A DNA stretch of 64,000 nt from Sipunculus nudus. Taxonomy: Eukaryota; Annelida; Sipuncula; Golfingiida; Sipunculidae. The stretch covers positions 76,954,453 to 77,018,452 of the forward strand of contig CM049311.1 in NCBI GenBank assembly GCA_026874595.1. The letters run 5' to 3'. The notes below the pieces were generated by a model, which saw nothing but the letters and a program-made list of their open reading frames with translations, ran no database searches and had not been told where the DNA came from. Every line of letters starts with the position of its first letter. Position 1 is the first letter of the stretch. Below, in pieces: positions 11,100 through 22,259 of this stretch. Position numbers and translations under genes: made by a program.

Positions 11100-12372
11100 T
11101 GAATTCCAAATTTTGTAGGTGGTATCCCCATTCAACTGAAGCTTAGCTCGGAGGATATGGGTAACAGAGACCTAATTTAAGGTTTCGTAAGAGATTTTCA
11201 TGGACCTTCCCTGAATGCCAAATAAGAAGATTCTAGGTGCAATGGTTAAGATTTGTGCCCTGTTAACAGACAACCACATCTTTGAAGGTCCTTAAAATAG
11301 AGAAAAATGTGTAAAATGAAAAAAAAAAATCCAGGTGGCACAACTAATCTACAAGAATTGATGAAACACTCCATGATTAATTTACATGCAAAGAACCATG
11401 CTGATCAATGCATAAGTTGTTCAGATACTGGAGATTTTGTAACTAATTTAATTATTCTAGGGGGTTCATCTGAGCCCCATAGCTCGGATGATATGGGTAA
11501 CAGAGACCTAATTTTAGGCTTCCAAGGAGATATTTCACAGACCTCCCTAGGTGTCAAGTTAAAAAATTCTAGGTCCAGTGTTTACGATTTGTGCCTGTTT
11601 AACGGACAACTGCTTTTTTGAAGGTCTTAAAAATTAAGAAAAAAAAATGTAAAAATTGGGAAAATTTAGGTGGCGCCACCAGTTTGCAGGAACTGATGAA
11701 ACTTTTCATGATGAATATGCATGCGAATAATCATGCTGATCAATGCATTAGTTGTTCAGATACTGAAGCTTTTGTATAAAAAATTTGTTATTCTGGGGGG
11801 GGGGGGGGGGTAAGTCTGAGCCCGGAAGCTCAAAGGATATGGGTAACAGAGACCTTATTTCAGGTTTCCAAAGCGATATTTCATGGACCTCCCTGGATGT
11901 AAAGTAAGAAGATTCTAGGTCCAGTGATTACGATTTGTGCCTGGTTAACGGACAACTCTTTCTTTGAAGGACTCAAAAATTAAGAATTTAAAAAAATAAC
12001 TGGAAAAATCCAGGTAGCACCACCAGTCTGCACAAACTAATGAAATTCTCCATGATTAATATGCATGCAAATAATCATGCTGACCAATGCATTAGTTATT
12101 CAGATACGGGAGCTTTTGTATCAATTTTTTAATTATTCTGGGGGGTACTTTCAAGCCCTAAAGCTCGGTGGATATGGGTCAAAGGGACCTTATTTCAGGT
12201 TTCCAAGGAGATTTTTCATGGACCTCCCTGTCATGGATGTCAAGTTAGAAAAATATAGGTCCAGAGGTCACGATTTGTGCCTGGTTAACGGACAGACAGA
12301 ATGACAGACGGACAGATAGACGGACAAAGGGTGATCGCTATAGCTCAGATGACCTTAAGTCAGCTGAGCTAA
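11100..12372 (+). repeat. about 340-bp tandem repeat, nearly four copies
   Basis: Units begin near 11330, 11665 and 12009 with a partial copy before 11330. Each contains GGATATGGGTAACAGAGACC-type sequence, TTTCATGGACCTCCCTG and GATTTGTGCCTGGTTAACGG. A run of 16 G interrupts one unit at 11795-11810. The last unit ends in a GACAGACGGACAGATAGACGG tract and the palindrome TAGCTCA...TGAGCTA (12339-12370) followed by AAAAA. This layout of body, short GACA-type repeats, hairpin and A-run looks like a dispersed mobile repeat that was amplified in tandem. Reading frames at 11307 and 12065 are incidental. Confidence 0.85.
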
Positions 12373-13089
12373 AAATGGAAATTAAACCATTAACCCACTG
12401 TTCAACAGCTGATCTTTTTTTATTACACTGTGCACGTTTTATTACTTCTTGTAATTTCGAATAGACCTGACGTATTTAAAAATAAGCCAAGGCAAACTCA
12501 CAATAACAAAGGAAAAATAACGCGTCCATGGACAATGACGCTTAGCTGAATCACACTACTTATAACCAAAGCAGATACATATATAGGCCACAGTGGCCTA
12601 CTTTCCCGCAAATTAAGGAATTGTTAACCATAATATAAATATTTAGGTTTTAGTAAGTTCTCAATTGAATAAGAAGATGTGAAAAGGAAGAAAAAAAGAG
12701 ATCGTTTGGCTGCATGTTTGTAAAGTTAATACAATGAAGAAGAAATTGTTATGTTTTTAACTTTTCCAAGGAAAAGGGGAATATGTCATGTTAGCTCACA
12801 TTAAATATATTAACATAGGTGACATCACCTAAATATTTAACTCGAAATCATGTAAAGGAACTGTTAAGATTTATTTTATATTAAGTCTCAGCTATGTCTA
12901 TTTCGCAATGATAGCTCTCTAGCAACACCACCTGATATCTGACCGGTTTGAACACGATATTATACACATCCTTTTACAAGGACCAATCTACAGATACAGT
13001 CTGATGACAAACAGTTCTTCATTCATATGACTTGATCCATATTGGATCATTAATGGATCTTTACAAATGTCGATATTGACCAGTCGTAA
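12373..13089. other. AT-rich sequence, no gene seen
   Basis: No exon or tandem structure is visible. Confidence 0.5.
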
Positions 13090-13532
13090 TGTAGAGTTAT
13101 AGTTATAGCTAGAATGGTTCTACAAATAATGCGTGTGACATGAAATCTACGACTGCTACCTTACAGCCATATTGGATTTCAGCTTTGTCTGAAAATTGAT
13201 AGCGCATATGCTCCAATAAGGTCCAATTAATTAACATATAAAGTAGCAGAACAATGGCTCAAAGGGATTTTGAGATAATTGAGGGCCAGAAAAGCTATAA
13301 GATCACAGCCGGGTGGCCATATTGGATTTCGACAGGTAAGACATTTCATGGCTCACACATCCAACCATAGAAACCAATCATTATACTCATTACACAAAAT
13401 AACTCGAAATATTCTCCATATAATGCGAACACAACAGAAAGTGACAGATGGACAGACAACTTGGCTGATGGATCAACAGACAGACGGACAGACAGAAAAT
13501 CTAATTGCCATAGAATACCCACATATTGGCTG
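13090..13532. repeat. dispersed repeat with GCCATATTGGATTTC boxes
   Basis: The box GCCATATTGGATTTC occurs twice (near 13168 and 13315). The right part has a GACAGACGGACAGACAG tract followed by a short unique tail, the same layout as the tail of the array at 11.1-12.4 kb. It is probably a different family of short interspersed mollusc-type repeat. Confidence 0.55.
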
Positions 13533-13924
13533 TTAATATATAGGCAGTGTTAATATCTTTTGACTTGTGTTTGAAGAGTTGCAATGATAGTTTAAAATTA
13601 TAGAAGGTAAGTCGACATAAGTGGCAACACCAAAAGTATAATTTTGATTATTAATAACATGATCAACATGATGTGAGCAAAAGTGTATGGTGGTTACTAC
13701 AGCCGTTCTTTAGTAATCTATTACTGTATGCTTTTATTACTGATAATTTAACATCGGAGGTGCTCAAACGCACTATCTCGCCTTGAAAATCGGCGATTAC
13801 AGGAAAAATTCTATTCAAACTTGCCCTGCTAATAGTTCGAAAGGTTTATATGTGGCAGTACAATTTTATCAACAAAAATAATATATCAAACTCAAATAAT
13901 AATATATCAAATGGTATAGATTCG

Positions 13925-14113
13925 TAGCTGGCAGGATATAGGTGAGGTTGACCTAATTCGGGTATCGAAGGAAATTTTTCCAGGACCAGCCCGAATGATA
14001 AGTTAGAAGTTTCTAGGTAAAATGTTACGATTATGTCCTATTAAAGGGCGGACGACGGACGGTTGGAGGATAATCCCTATAGCTGAGATGACCTTCTATC
14101 AGTCGAGCTAAAA
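13925..14113 (+). repeat. diverged solitary copy of the 340-bp repeat family
   Basis: It shares the order of GGATATAGGTGAGG, TTTTTCCAGGACC, AAGTTAGAAG and ACGATTATGTCC with the array at 11.1-12.4 kb. It ends in GGCGGACGACGGACGG and a palindromic TAGCTGAGATGACC...GAGCTA tail followed by AAAA. A dispersed copy with the same 3' end supports a mobile origin for the family. Confidence 0.7.
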
Positions 14114-14248
14114 CAAGGGAAAGATATAAATCAGTCAGTAGTATTTATATATGCATGTGGGTGTATGATGAGTTCACAACTCACCATGACTGACTGAATT
14201 TACTGCCCGGTATAAGATTTTGTCGATATTCAATTTTGAATAAAAATA

Positions 14249-14467
14249 CAGTGAACCCTACATAAAATGGGACCCTTTGGAGTGGGCAAAATCCGCCCAC
14301 TTTAAAGAGATGCCCACCATATGGAGATCATGACCGTCACATAAATAATAATAAATAACCGTGACTTTCATACATTGCCCACTGTATAGAGATGCCCACT
14401 GTATAGAGGTGCCAACTTTATAGAGGTGCCCACTGTGTAGAGGTGCCCACTAGGAGAGGTTCCACTG
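14249..14467. mobile_element. MITE with CAGTG...CACTG ends and TA target duplication
   Basis: The left end is TA-CAGTGAACCCTACATAA and the right end is TAGGAGAGGTTCCACTG-TA, imperfect inverted repeats flanked by TA as in Tc1/mariner-pogo-derived MITEs. The interior is built of 15-17 bp repeats around GCCCACTGTATAGAGATG (14372-14455), so most copies differ in length. It carries no coding capacity. Confidence 0.75.
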
Positions 14468-14469
14468 TA

Positions 14470-14667
14470 GCCTATATAAAAGTTTCCCTTCTCCTTGAAA
14501 TATTGGACAACTACGTTGTCATCAGGGACACCCTTAACCAGATAAGAATTTCCAACAGAATTTCTGACAAAACTTGAGCCAAAAATAAATAGTTTTCGTA
14601 AAGAGTTATTCAAATCCCTGACTATAAATTGATGTGTTATTTCGAACTTAAAGTAAACGAAATTCAT
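14470..14667 (-). pseudogene. open frame interrupted by the MITE, unknown product
   Basis: On the minus strand a 66-codon frame starting MNFVYFKFEITHQF, with later segments LFIFGSSFVRN and GVPDDNVVVQYFKEKG, runs directly into the MITE end at 14467. If the 219-bp MITE and one TA copy are ignored, the frame stays open for about 24 further codons and meets a GTGAGT donor-like site (near 14181-14186). The peptide looks protein-like but matches no family I know. It could be a decayed exon split by the insertion, or coincidence, because frames of this total length do occur by chance at this composition. Confidence 0.3.
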
Positions 14668-15013
14668 GCTCTCTATCCATACGTATATTTACCTTCATTA
14701 TATTTAGTAATTGTCCATACAATACTTACTGAACCAAAGGGAATTAAATGATTGTTTCTCTTATATTCTTTCAATTAAAAACATATCTCAATCAAATAAA
14801 ACACACTTCCAAAGCATACAGATATGTTTACGATATATACGAAATAACACAAATCAACAACTAAGAAAGATAACAAAATGAAAATGGGGAATAAACATTT
14901 TTATTTACCTCACTGTACATGTGTCGTTTCTTATATAACAGTATACGGACATAGCAACATACGGGATCATACAACTGTACATGTACTATGTGATACGTAT
15001 ACATAGAACCAGG

Positions 15014-15505
15014 ACTGATGATATGTACATAGAGACAGGCCTGATGATATGTACATAGAGACAGGCCTGATGATATAATCATAGAACTAAGCCTGATATG
15101 TACATGGAACCCAGCCTGATGATACGTACATTGAATCAGGCCTGATGATATAAACATAGAACTAAGCCTGATGATATGTACATCGAACCCAGCCTGGTGA
15201 TACGTACTTTGAATCAGGCCTGATGATATAAACATAAAACTAAGCCTGATGATATATACATGGAACCAAGCCTGATGATATGTATATTGAACCAAGCCTG
15301 ATGTTATAAACACTGCATCAGGCCTGATAAGGTAAACATAAAACCTGGCCTGGTGATATAAACATTGAAACAGGACTGATGTACTTTTAAACCAAGCCTG
15401 ATGATATAAACATAGAACCAGTACAGGGTGATGTAAATAAAGATCCAGGCCTGATGAAATATATATGGAACCAGGCCTGATGATATAAACAGAGATCCAT
15501 GGCCT
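15014..15505. repeat. 26-bp minisatellite, about 19 copies, with 78-bp periodicity
   Basis: The unit is CTGATGATATGTACATAGAG plus ACAGGC (26 bp). Three unit variants alternate in order, giving a 78-bp higher-order period around 15110-15270. Because 78 is divisible by 3 and the unit lacks stops in one reading, it produces a spurious 150-codon minus-strand frame (14861-15313). Confidence 0.95.
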
Positions 15506-15553
15506 ACAAAGGTGTTAAAAAAACGATCATGTCAAAAGCCTAAAAAACAGAGC

Positions 15554-15557
<4 letters not shown>

Positions 15558-15604
<47 letters not shown>
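15558..15604. repeat. (GA)n microsatellite
   Basis: Uninterrupted GA dinucleotide run of about 47 bases. Confidence 0.98.
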
Positions 15605-15607
<3 letters not shown>

Positions 15608-15675
15608 TAGAAGAAGGTTATGGAATTAATATTTATTGATAAAAATTGAAATTAAGTCATTTGGAGAGTACTTAC

Positions 15676-15697
15676 CAAGGATCCGAAGACGGTCCAT
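15676..15697 (-). CDS. possible short first coding exon
   Basis: On the minus strand an ATG reading MDRLRIL is followed after 22 bases by the donor GTAAGTA (CCTTG|GTAAGT). The same frame is open upstream for about 20 codons (containing LLDRLRQDVSSV), so the exon could extend 5' to about 15755, although no good acceptor is visible. No partner exon was found downstream, where the minus strand enters the GA run and the 26-bp array. Confidence 0.2.
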
Positions 15698-16370
15698 TAC
15701 TGATGAAACGTCTTGTCGCAGTCGATCCAAGAGATGATGAAATAGGTTTGAAATAATGCATTAAAGCTGATGAAAGATTTGTAGAATATAGGGAGCGAAA
15801 TACCAAGAAAGAACATACTAGTATTCACATGTTTCGATAGGAATCGTATTATATGGTCTGTAAAATAAAATATAAATACGTTGGATTTGCTCTCTCTCCG
15901 AAGGAGTAAACAAAACAGAGGATGACTGCCTGGACATTTGTGAATTCTGAGTGGCACAATTTAAAGAAGGAAACAGGTCCAATGAAATCTCTCAGGAATC
16001 TGTATTCATTGTCATTTTTTACTCTTTCAATGAAAACCTTTTTTAGCTTATAAACGTAACGTTCGTGTGTCCATAAATCAGGTAACTAGGTTTGTACTGT
16101 TTTTTCTTAATATATTCTTATTTCAGTCAAGGAGCATACATAATGTTTCCGCAAAGGATTATGTCTATTATATCAGTATATGTCATGTAACCGGGATACG
16201 TTATACAAATCTGTTATATGTAACTGTTTAGGGGCGAATTTTCCATTCACAATGTGGGGGACGGGGATTTCGAGCCCGCCCCCCCCCCCCCCCCATACAC
16301 ACATAAGCCCTTGAAACGGGGTATCTCACAATTAATTCCTCCCCCACCCATTTTATCAATATAGTGTATT

Positions 16371-16373
<3 letters not shown>

Positions 16374-16415
<42 letters not shown>
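16374..16415. repeat. (TAA)n microsatellite
   Basis: About 14 uninterrupted ATA/TAA trinucleotides. Confidence 0.98.
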
Positions 16416-16416
<1 letters not shown>

Positions 16417-16922
16417 TTATCAGTGGTGCATCCAGAACCCAGTTCTGTTCGCGGGGTAGGGGAGAGGACAAGTGTTTTCAAGGAATCGCGACTGTCGAAT
16501 GTGGATACCGGCTGAGGATGGGGCGTGGGTGAAGTGTCCACCTACTGAAATGTTAAATCATAATTTAAGTAATATTGAAGCAATTTGAGTATAAAATAAC
16601 AGGAAATACTCTCTTTCGCTTAAAAAAAACAAGAAGATAAAATGCTTTCCCAAAAAAAAATCCAGTCTATATAAAACCTGCATGATTTTTTATGCGTTTA
16701 ATGTCCGAGTACCGAAGTGTCATGGAAACGGAGGAATCATATCATATTATCAGAGATTTTGCTATTTATTCCTTTATAAAACACTACGTTTCTTTGAAAA
16801 TTGAGGAATTTTGCGACACTGTGACAGATTTTTGTATAAGCGTATACATGTATGTATTCAAGTAATACGTGTTGACCAATCTACTATGTTTATATGCATA
16901 TATATGTGTATGTGTATGTGTA

Positions 16923-16925
<3 letters not shown>

Positions 16926-16977
<52 letters not shown>
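16926..16977. repeat. (TA)n microsatellite
   Basis: About 26 TA dinucleotides. Confidence 0.98.
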
Positions 16978-16981
<4 letters not shown>

Positions 16982-17639
16982 ATACTTACCGTGTCATTGG
17001 TCTGTCACGTGATCAGCCATCTTAAATATAAAGACAAATTAGTCAGGCATATTCATCATATGGTATTTATTAACACTGTTTAGCGATATTTTATCATTGC
17101 ATGTGTGAAACTGATCAACATATATTGCGATGTATACATATACACTTACTATCTGATCGGTCATTCGTATGCATATCCTTCGACAAATGGTAGCATTCGT
17201 TATTTTCGCATCAGTCAATCTTTTTTAATCACTCACTCAAGTCTTTTTTTTATTTTTCTAATTTTATCATCTGTCTCACGGCTTGGTTTGCTTAATACAG
17301 TGGGCCAATATAAAATTAAGACATCTCCGGGCTACAGTTGAAAATTGCTCGTAATGGAAAAGGGAGATTTTTTTTATTGATTTTATGAGAGAAAAAAATT
17401 GGGTCAATAAATTGGGTTGACCTTTCTACACAAGTCAATAGTTTGTAGGCCAATTAAGACGCCCTGCCTCGGCCTCTCGGACTATGAGCGCATCAATGAC
17501 TTTAAATGGCTTTTACTACACGTCATTTCTACACCGTGTCTGTTTTACTCATTTGACGTGTCAGTGTTACGTATATATTGAAAGTTAGAATTTTACGTGT
17601 TGCCCTTCAGTTATATTGTAAAAGAAACGTGAATCAATG

Positions 17640-18030
17640 TTATAAATGTAACCCTTATCACGTGACGTGACATGCTAGCAGCCTTAATATGTCGCGGTTG
17701 TTTAATCTGTCTGTGTACTCTTAAATTGGAGCTATATCACTGTCGTCTGTCCCATTTGGGCTATCATCTCCTGTCATATCCATTGGTTCCTTGGAGAGCA
17801 ATAAATCGCAACTCGCTGTCGGTAGCCACAAGTTATACCAGAAAGAGGTCCGTATCTAAGGTTACCATGCGTTAAAGCGACGGTGGCGGAGGGCAGTGCG
17901 AGGAAGTCACTGATTCTAATTTCCATGGCAACCTCAGTAGCAGACGATAAAGATACGTGGAGACCTGACCCGCCCAGAAGCCATTCCGCATTCGGCAGAC
18001 GACATGAATAGGCGCCAACAGGCATGAAAA
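17640..18030. promoter_or_regulatory. G+C-richer patch with E-box and X-box-like sites
   Basis: Locally raised G+C with ATCACGTGACGTGAC (about 17656) and ATTTCCATGGCAAC at 17919-17932, which fits the degenerate RFX X-box pattern RTHNYYWTRRNRAC. Such degenerate matches are expected about three times per window by chance. No exon could be assigned; the reading frames on both strands are short and unrecognisable. Confidence 0.25.
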
Positions 18031-18451
18031 TTCCAGCCTAGCTATCAATATAGTTCACTTAGAAAACGATAAGTCAATCCCGTATATTATGTAAATGCCC
18101 AGCTGATAGCTATCGTGAAAGGAAGGTCAAGAGGTCACATATCTTGCGCACAAATTTTATTTGGTTCAAAACCTAAGCATCTCATATCATATAAATAGAG
18201 TATAGATATATCAATGCATTATACAGATGTCAGAGGTCGGGCTTTTTCCGTACCTTGGTTGTCTGACCTCTTATAATACGTATACATATGCGGCAGTGCC
18301 TATATATCTGCACTTCCCATTGCAAATGTGCCTATAATGTACCGGCGTGTAACATATTTTATCTTGAGCCACGTTTTTGCTTGTACTGAGGAAACGCGTT
18401 ATGTGCTCAGAACGTGTAATGTTTTGCTTGATCAATGTGTTCTGGTCAATG

Positions 18452-18452
<1 letters not shown>

Positions 18453-18493
<41 letters not shown>

Positions 18494-18509
18494 CTGTGTG
18501 TGTGTGTGT
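18453..18509. repeat. (TA)n-(TG)n compound microsatellite
   Basis: TA run to 18489 continuing into a TG run. Confidence 0.95.
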
Positions 18510-18869
18510 ATTTTTACACATGAAGTAAGACATTTATCTTTTCTGTACAAGTGCTTGCACATGTGGCAGCTTAAACATATGCACTTCCCTTTTTTCTTAC
18601 GAAAGGGGATTCATTATCGTACGATGTGTTTATATGTAGTGTATATTATATTAAATGTTGCCTTGTTGTGTAATTCAGACTCATGCGACATTTGATGTAT
18701 GAAAAATATACATACATTTGAACACCATGACAGTCATGCCTTTTAAAATAACACACTTAGAATTTACTTAACCTTTATTTAAACAGATAAATATTCTGCC
18801 ATGTATGTTGACATACAACAGTCGAATCATGACCAACAATCGAACTGTATATTATCTTATATTTATACA

Positions 18870-18873
18870 CATA

Positions 18874-18904
<31 letters not shown>

Positions 18905-18913
18905 TCTCTTTAT

Positions 18914-18947
<34 letters not shown>

Positions 18948-18970
18948 GCATGCATATGCATGTATATATA
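18870..18970. repeat. (CT)n-(TA)n compound microsatellite
   Basis: CT tract (18873-18909) followed by an interrupted TA tract and ATGCATGCATATGCATG-like alternating sequence. Confidence 0.95.
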
Positions 18971-19151
18971 TGCATGTGTGCATACATATATATACATATA
19001 TGTACATATTAAATAAATGTATGCATAAATATATATATATACATGCATATAAACTCATGCATTTATACGTATATATGTATTTATAATTTGTTTGTGCAAC
19101 AGAATGAACAGAAAGAAAGATTTTTTCCAGCGACAAGCTTATTTACTGGTG

Positions 19152-19153
<2 letters not shown>

Positions 19154-19189
<36 letters not shown>
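19154..19189. repeat. (TA)n microsatellite
   Basis: About 18 TA dinucleotides. Confidence 0.98.
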
Positions 19190-19193
<4 letters not shown>

Positions 19194-19690
19194 CATGAAT
19201 TATGTATTATAAACAATCATAATGAGGGACGAAAATTCCAGCTCTCTCAGACGAACACACATGTATGGACCTCTTTCCCTATAGATCCGGTAGGCAATCA
19301 TTAAATGCCATGCAAGGATGTTGCAACCGTCTACCGGAACAATTTTCCAGTGAAGATAACACGCTTACATTTGACTGAGGACAATGTCCTCTGTGAGAGC
19401 ACATAGGTCTTGGAGTGGCAGCGACTTACAGACCCGCCGTGCACGCACTTTGTGCCGAGAGTATTAATGTTATATATTGCCTCTCAAAGGATACGGATAT
19501 TGGGCTAGCTCCTAAATCGTTTTAGTTTCAACTTCCTTTTCATTACTTTTTACTTGTCCAGAATTTTGAGTATCACAGTTCCTGTCCAGATAAAGTGTAA
19601 AATATAAATTTCTGCCGTATAACTGTGAATTATGAGTTATATATACCAACACTCCAAGAAGCAGCCATTATCAAAACATTCACAGAGATT
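19190..19690. other. unique sequence, no supported gene
   Basis: Moderately G+C-rich around 19230-19470, without a frame, splice pair or repeat that I can support. Confidence 0.4.
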
Positions 19691-19699
19691 CCTATGATA

Positions 19700-21020
19700 C
19701 TAATGTCCTCATTGACTTCCCAGAGACGCGACTCCTTAGAGACTTGACTCCTCAGAAACCAGACCCTACAGAAACGAGCCTGAGACCAGATTCTTCAAAG
19801 ACACCTCAGACACGAGACTCCCCCCCCCCCCCCCCAAAAAAAAACAAAAAAAAAAAAAATCAGACAACAAAGAGACCATGATCTAAAGTAACCAAATGCC
19901 AAAGTGACCATGCAGACAACTCAGGGACCAGACTCCAAAGAAACAGTCACAAAAAAGACCAGATTCCATAGAGACTAGAAGTTACCGGATTTCAAAGAGA
20001 CATGAATCCTCGGATACGAGGCCCTACAGACACCAGGCTCCACACATCTATGAGACCAGATTCCTCAAAGACTCCTAAGAGACCAGACTCCTCGTAAACC
20101 ATGCATTCTGCTCAGAGACCAGACTGTTCAGAAACCAGACTGCTCAGAGACATGACTTCTCAGAGACCAGACTCCTCATAAACTATGCAGTCTGCTCAGA
20201 GGGAGGAAAGACTGCTCAGACACTAGACTGCTCAGAGACCAGATTGCTCAGAGACCAGACTTCTCAGAGACCAGGCTCCTCATGAACCATGCAGTCTGAT
20301 CAGAGACCACACTGTTCAAAGACCAGACTTCTCAGAGACCAGACTCCTCATCAACATGCAGTCTGCTAAGAGACCAGACTGCTCATGGACCAGACTTCTC
20401 AGAGACCAGTCTCCTCATTAACCATGCAGTCTGCTCAGAGACCAGACTTCTCAGGGACTAGACTCCTCATAAACCATGCATTCTATTAAGAGAACAGACT
20501 GCTCAAAGACCAGACTTCTCAGAGACCAGACTCCTCATTAACATGCAGTCTGCTAAGAGACCAGACTGCTCAGATACCAGACTTCTCAGAGACCAGACTC
20601 CTCATCAACATGCATTCTGCTAAGAGACCAGACTGCTCAGGTACCATACTGCTCAGAGACTGGACTGCTAAGAGACAAGACTGCTCAGAGACCAGACTGC
20701 TCAGAGACCAGCCTTCTCAGAGACCAGACTGCTCAGAGACCAGACTGCTCAGAGACTGGACTGCTAAGAGACAAGACTGCTCAGAGACCAGACTGCTCAG
20801 AGACCAGACTGCTCAGAGACCAGCCTTCTCAGAGACAAGACTGCTCAGAGACCAGACTGCTCAGAGACCAGACTGCTCAGAGACCAGACTGCTCAGAGAC
20901 CAGCCTTCTCAGAGACAAGACTGCTCAGAGACCAGACTGCTCAGAGACCATACTGCTCAGAGACCAGCCTTCTCAGAGAACAGACTGCTCAGAGAACAGA
21001 ATGCACAGAGACCACTCCCC
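19700..21020. repeat. 16-bp minisatellite (AGACTGCTCAGAGACC)
   Basis: The array is cleanest at 20620-20990 and increasingly degenerate to the left, where units alternate with CTCCTCATAAACCATGCAGT spacers to give a longer secondary period (20090-20620). A run of C then A (about 19820-19859) interrupts the left end. The 143-codon + frame is a by-product of a stop-free unit that cycles every 48 bp. Confidence 0.95.
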
Positions 21021-21382
21021 TCACAGATTACACTTCTCTGAGATGTTACATTCTTGAGGTTCTTTTAGTTTTAATTTTATGTTTAAAATGATTTCCCATA
21101 AAAACTTTCTTGTTATTTGCAGTAACTATATGCGTTTAAAAGAAATTGTTTTCAAATCAAAACATGACTTGACAATGTGAGATGATAAAAATAATAATTA
21201 ATATATAATATGGTATGATATGACATGGCATGCATGATATAATATGATATAATGTGAATCAATTTTCTGGGGAAACATAATGTAATGAACATATTAATCT
21301 TTCCTTTCCATTCGAACACGCATTTGCTTTGCTACATTGGGTCTTATATTTAATAAATATATATACAAATATTTATATAAAT

Positions 21383-21431
<49 letters not shown>

Positions 21432-21440
21432 TAGATAGAT
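21383..21440. repeat. (CA)n-(TA)n-(GATA)n compound microsatellite
   Basis: AC run, then TA run, then a few GATA units. Confidence 0.95.
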
Positions 21441-21812
21441 ATTGTTCATACAAAAAAATCCTTGTAATTCTTGCTTGTAATTATATCTTTCGCCCTGAAC
21501 GCGTGTAATGTGAATTTACATATATATAATATAAAAGATATTACACATTGAAAGATTCACAAATCTATTTTGTCCGTGATCAAAATAATTTAATTGAAAG
21601 TATAAAAATTTATGTATGTGTTCACTGTATTCCATGGTGAAATAACAGAAATATACTGAACTTTTTACATGTCAGCAAAATGCACTACAACATCATTGTA
21701 TGTTGCAAGATTTTTTTTATATAGAGAGGCTAGAGAACATGTATGTATGAAAAGTATGGGAAGAGTGTGATGAAATACGCGCCGGAGTGGGAAAGGTGAA
21801 TGCAGGCAGGGG

Positions 21813-21964
21813 TTCATGGTGTATACATTGGTTTATAATTTGAGCAAAATAGCGCACAAACGGAACACGCGTCACTGAGAATATAATGTGCATGGTGTAT
21901 ACATTGGTTTATAATTTTAGCATAACAGCGCACAAACGGAGCACGTCACTGAGAATATAATGTG
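21813..21964. repeat. 78-bp tandem duplication
   Basis: The segment from TTCATGGTGTATACATTGG to GTCACTGAGAATATAATGTG is present twice in direct tandem with few differences. Both copies contain AGCGCACAAACGGAaCACG. Confidence 0.9.
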
Positions 21965-22119
21965 GTTGTAAATAATAAAAATACTCTTTCAGATAACTTA
22001 TTATAGATTATTTTCATATATATGATATTAAGGACTCTGTGTAATTTCTATGTAAAAACTCGTGTAGCCTTAACTGAGCTGAACTTATTTAATCAGAATG
22101 AAATCAGAAGCGGATCCAT

Positions 22120-22240
22120 TGGGGAGGGGGGGGGGGGGGGTCCAGGGGTCCAGACCCCCCCCCCCCCCTTATCCCCCGAAGCAACCTTTTTTAAAGTGTT
22201 TTTAGACGAAATTTTGCGGCCTGGACCCCCCCCCCCCCTT
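22120..22240. repeat. clustered poly-G and poly-C runs, possible hairpin repeat
   Basis: A run of G (about 22124-22140), a run of C (22157-22168) and another run of C (22226-22239) separated by TCCAGGGGTCCAGA and TTTCTGGACC motifs. The opposed G and C tracts could pair as a hairpin. The layout suggests a MITE-type repeat with GGATCCA-like ends. Confidence 0.5.
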
Positions 22241-22259
22241 TTCTGGACCTGATGACCAA

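Larger units (their letters stand above)
15960..17640. other. AT-rich region with microsatellites, no gene seen
   Basis: Contains a 16-base C run (16279-16294), an ATA/TAA trinucleotide array (16374-16415) and a long TA array (16926-16977). Reading frames here are artefacts of the repeats. Confidence 0.6.

Noticed and set aside
14861-15313. 150-codon minus-strand frame (ISSGLIQSTYHQAG-like)
   Set aside because: By-product of the 26-bp minisatellite, whose 78-bp super-period is divisible by three.
20610-21041. 143-codon + frame of RLLRDQTAQRPDCSET repeats
   Set aside because: By-product of the 16-bp minisatellite, cycling every 48 bp.
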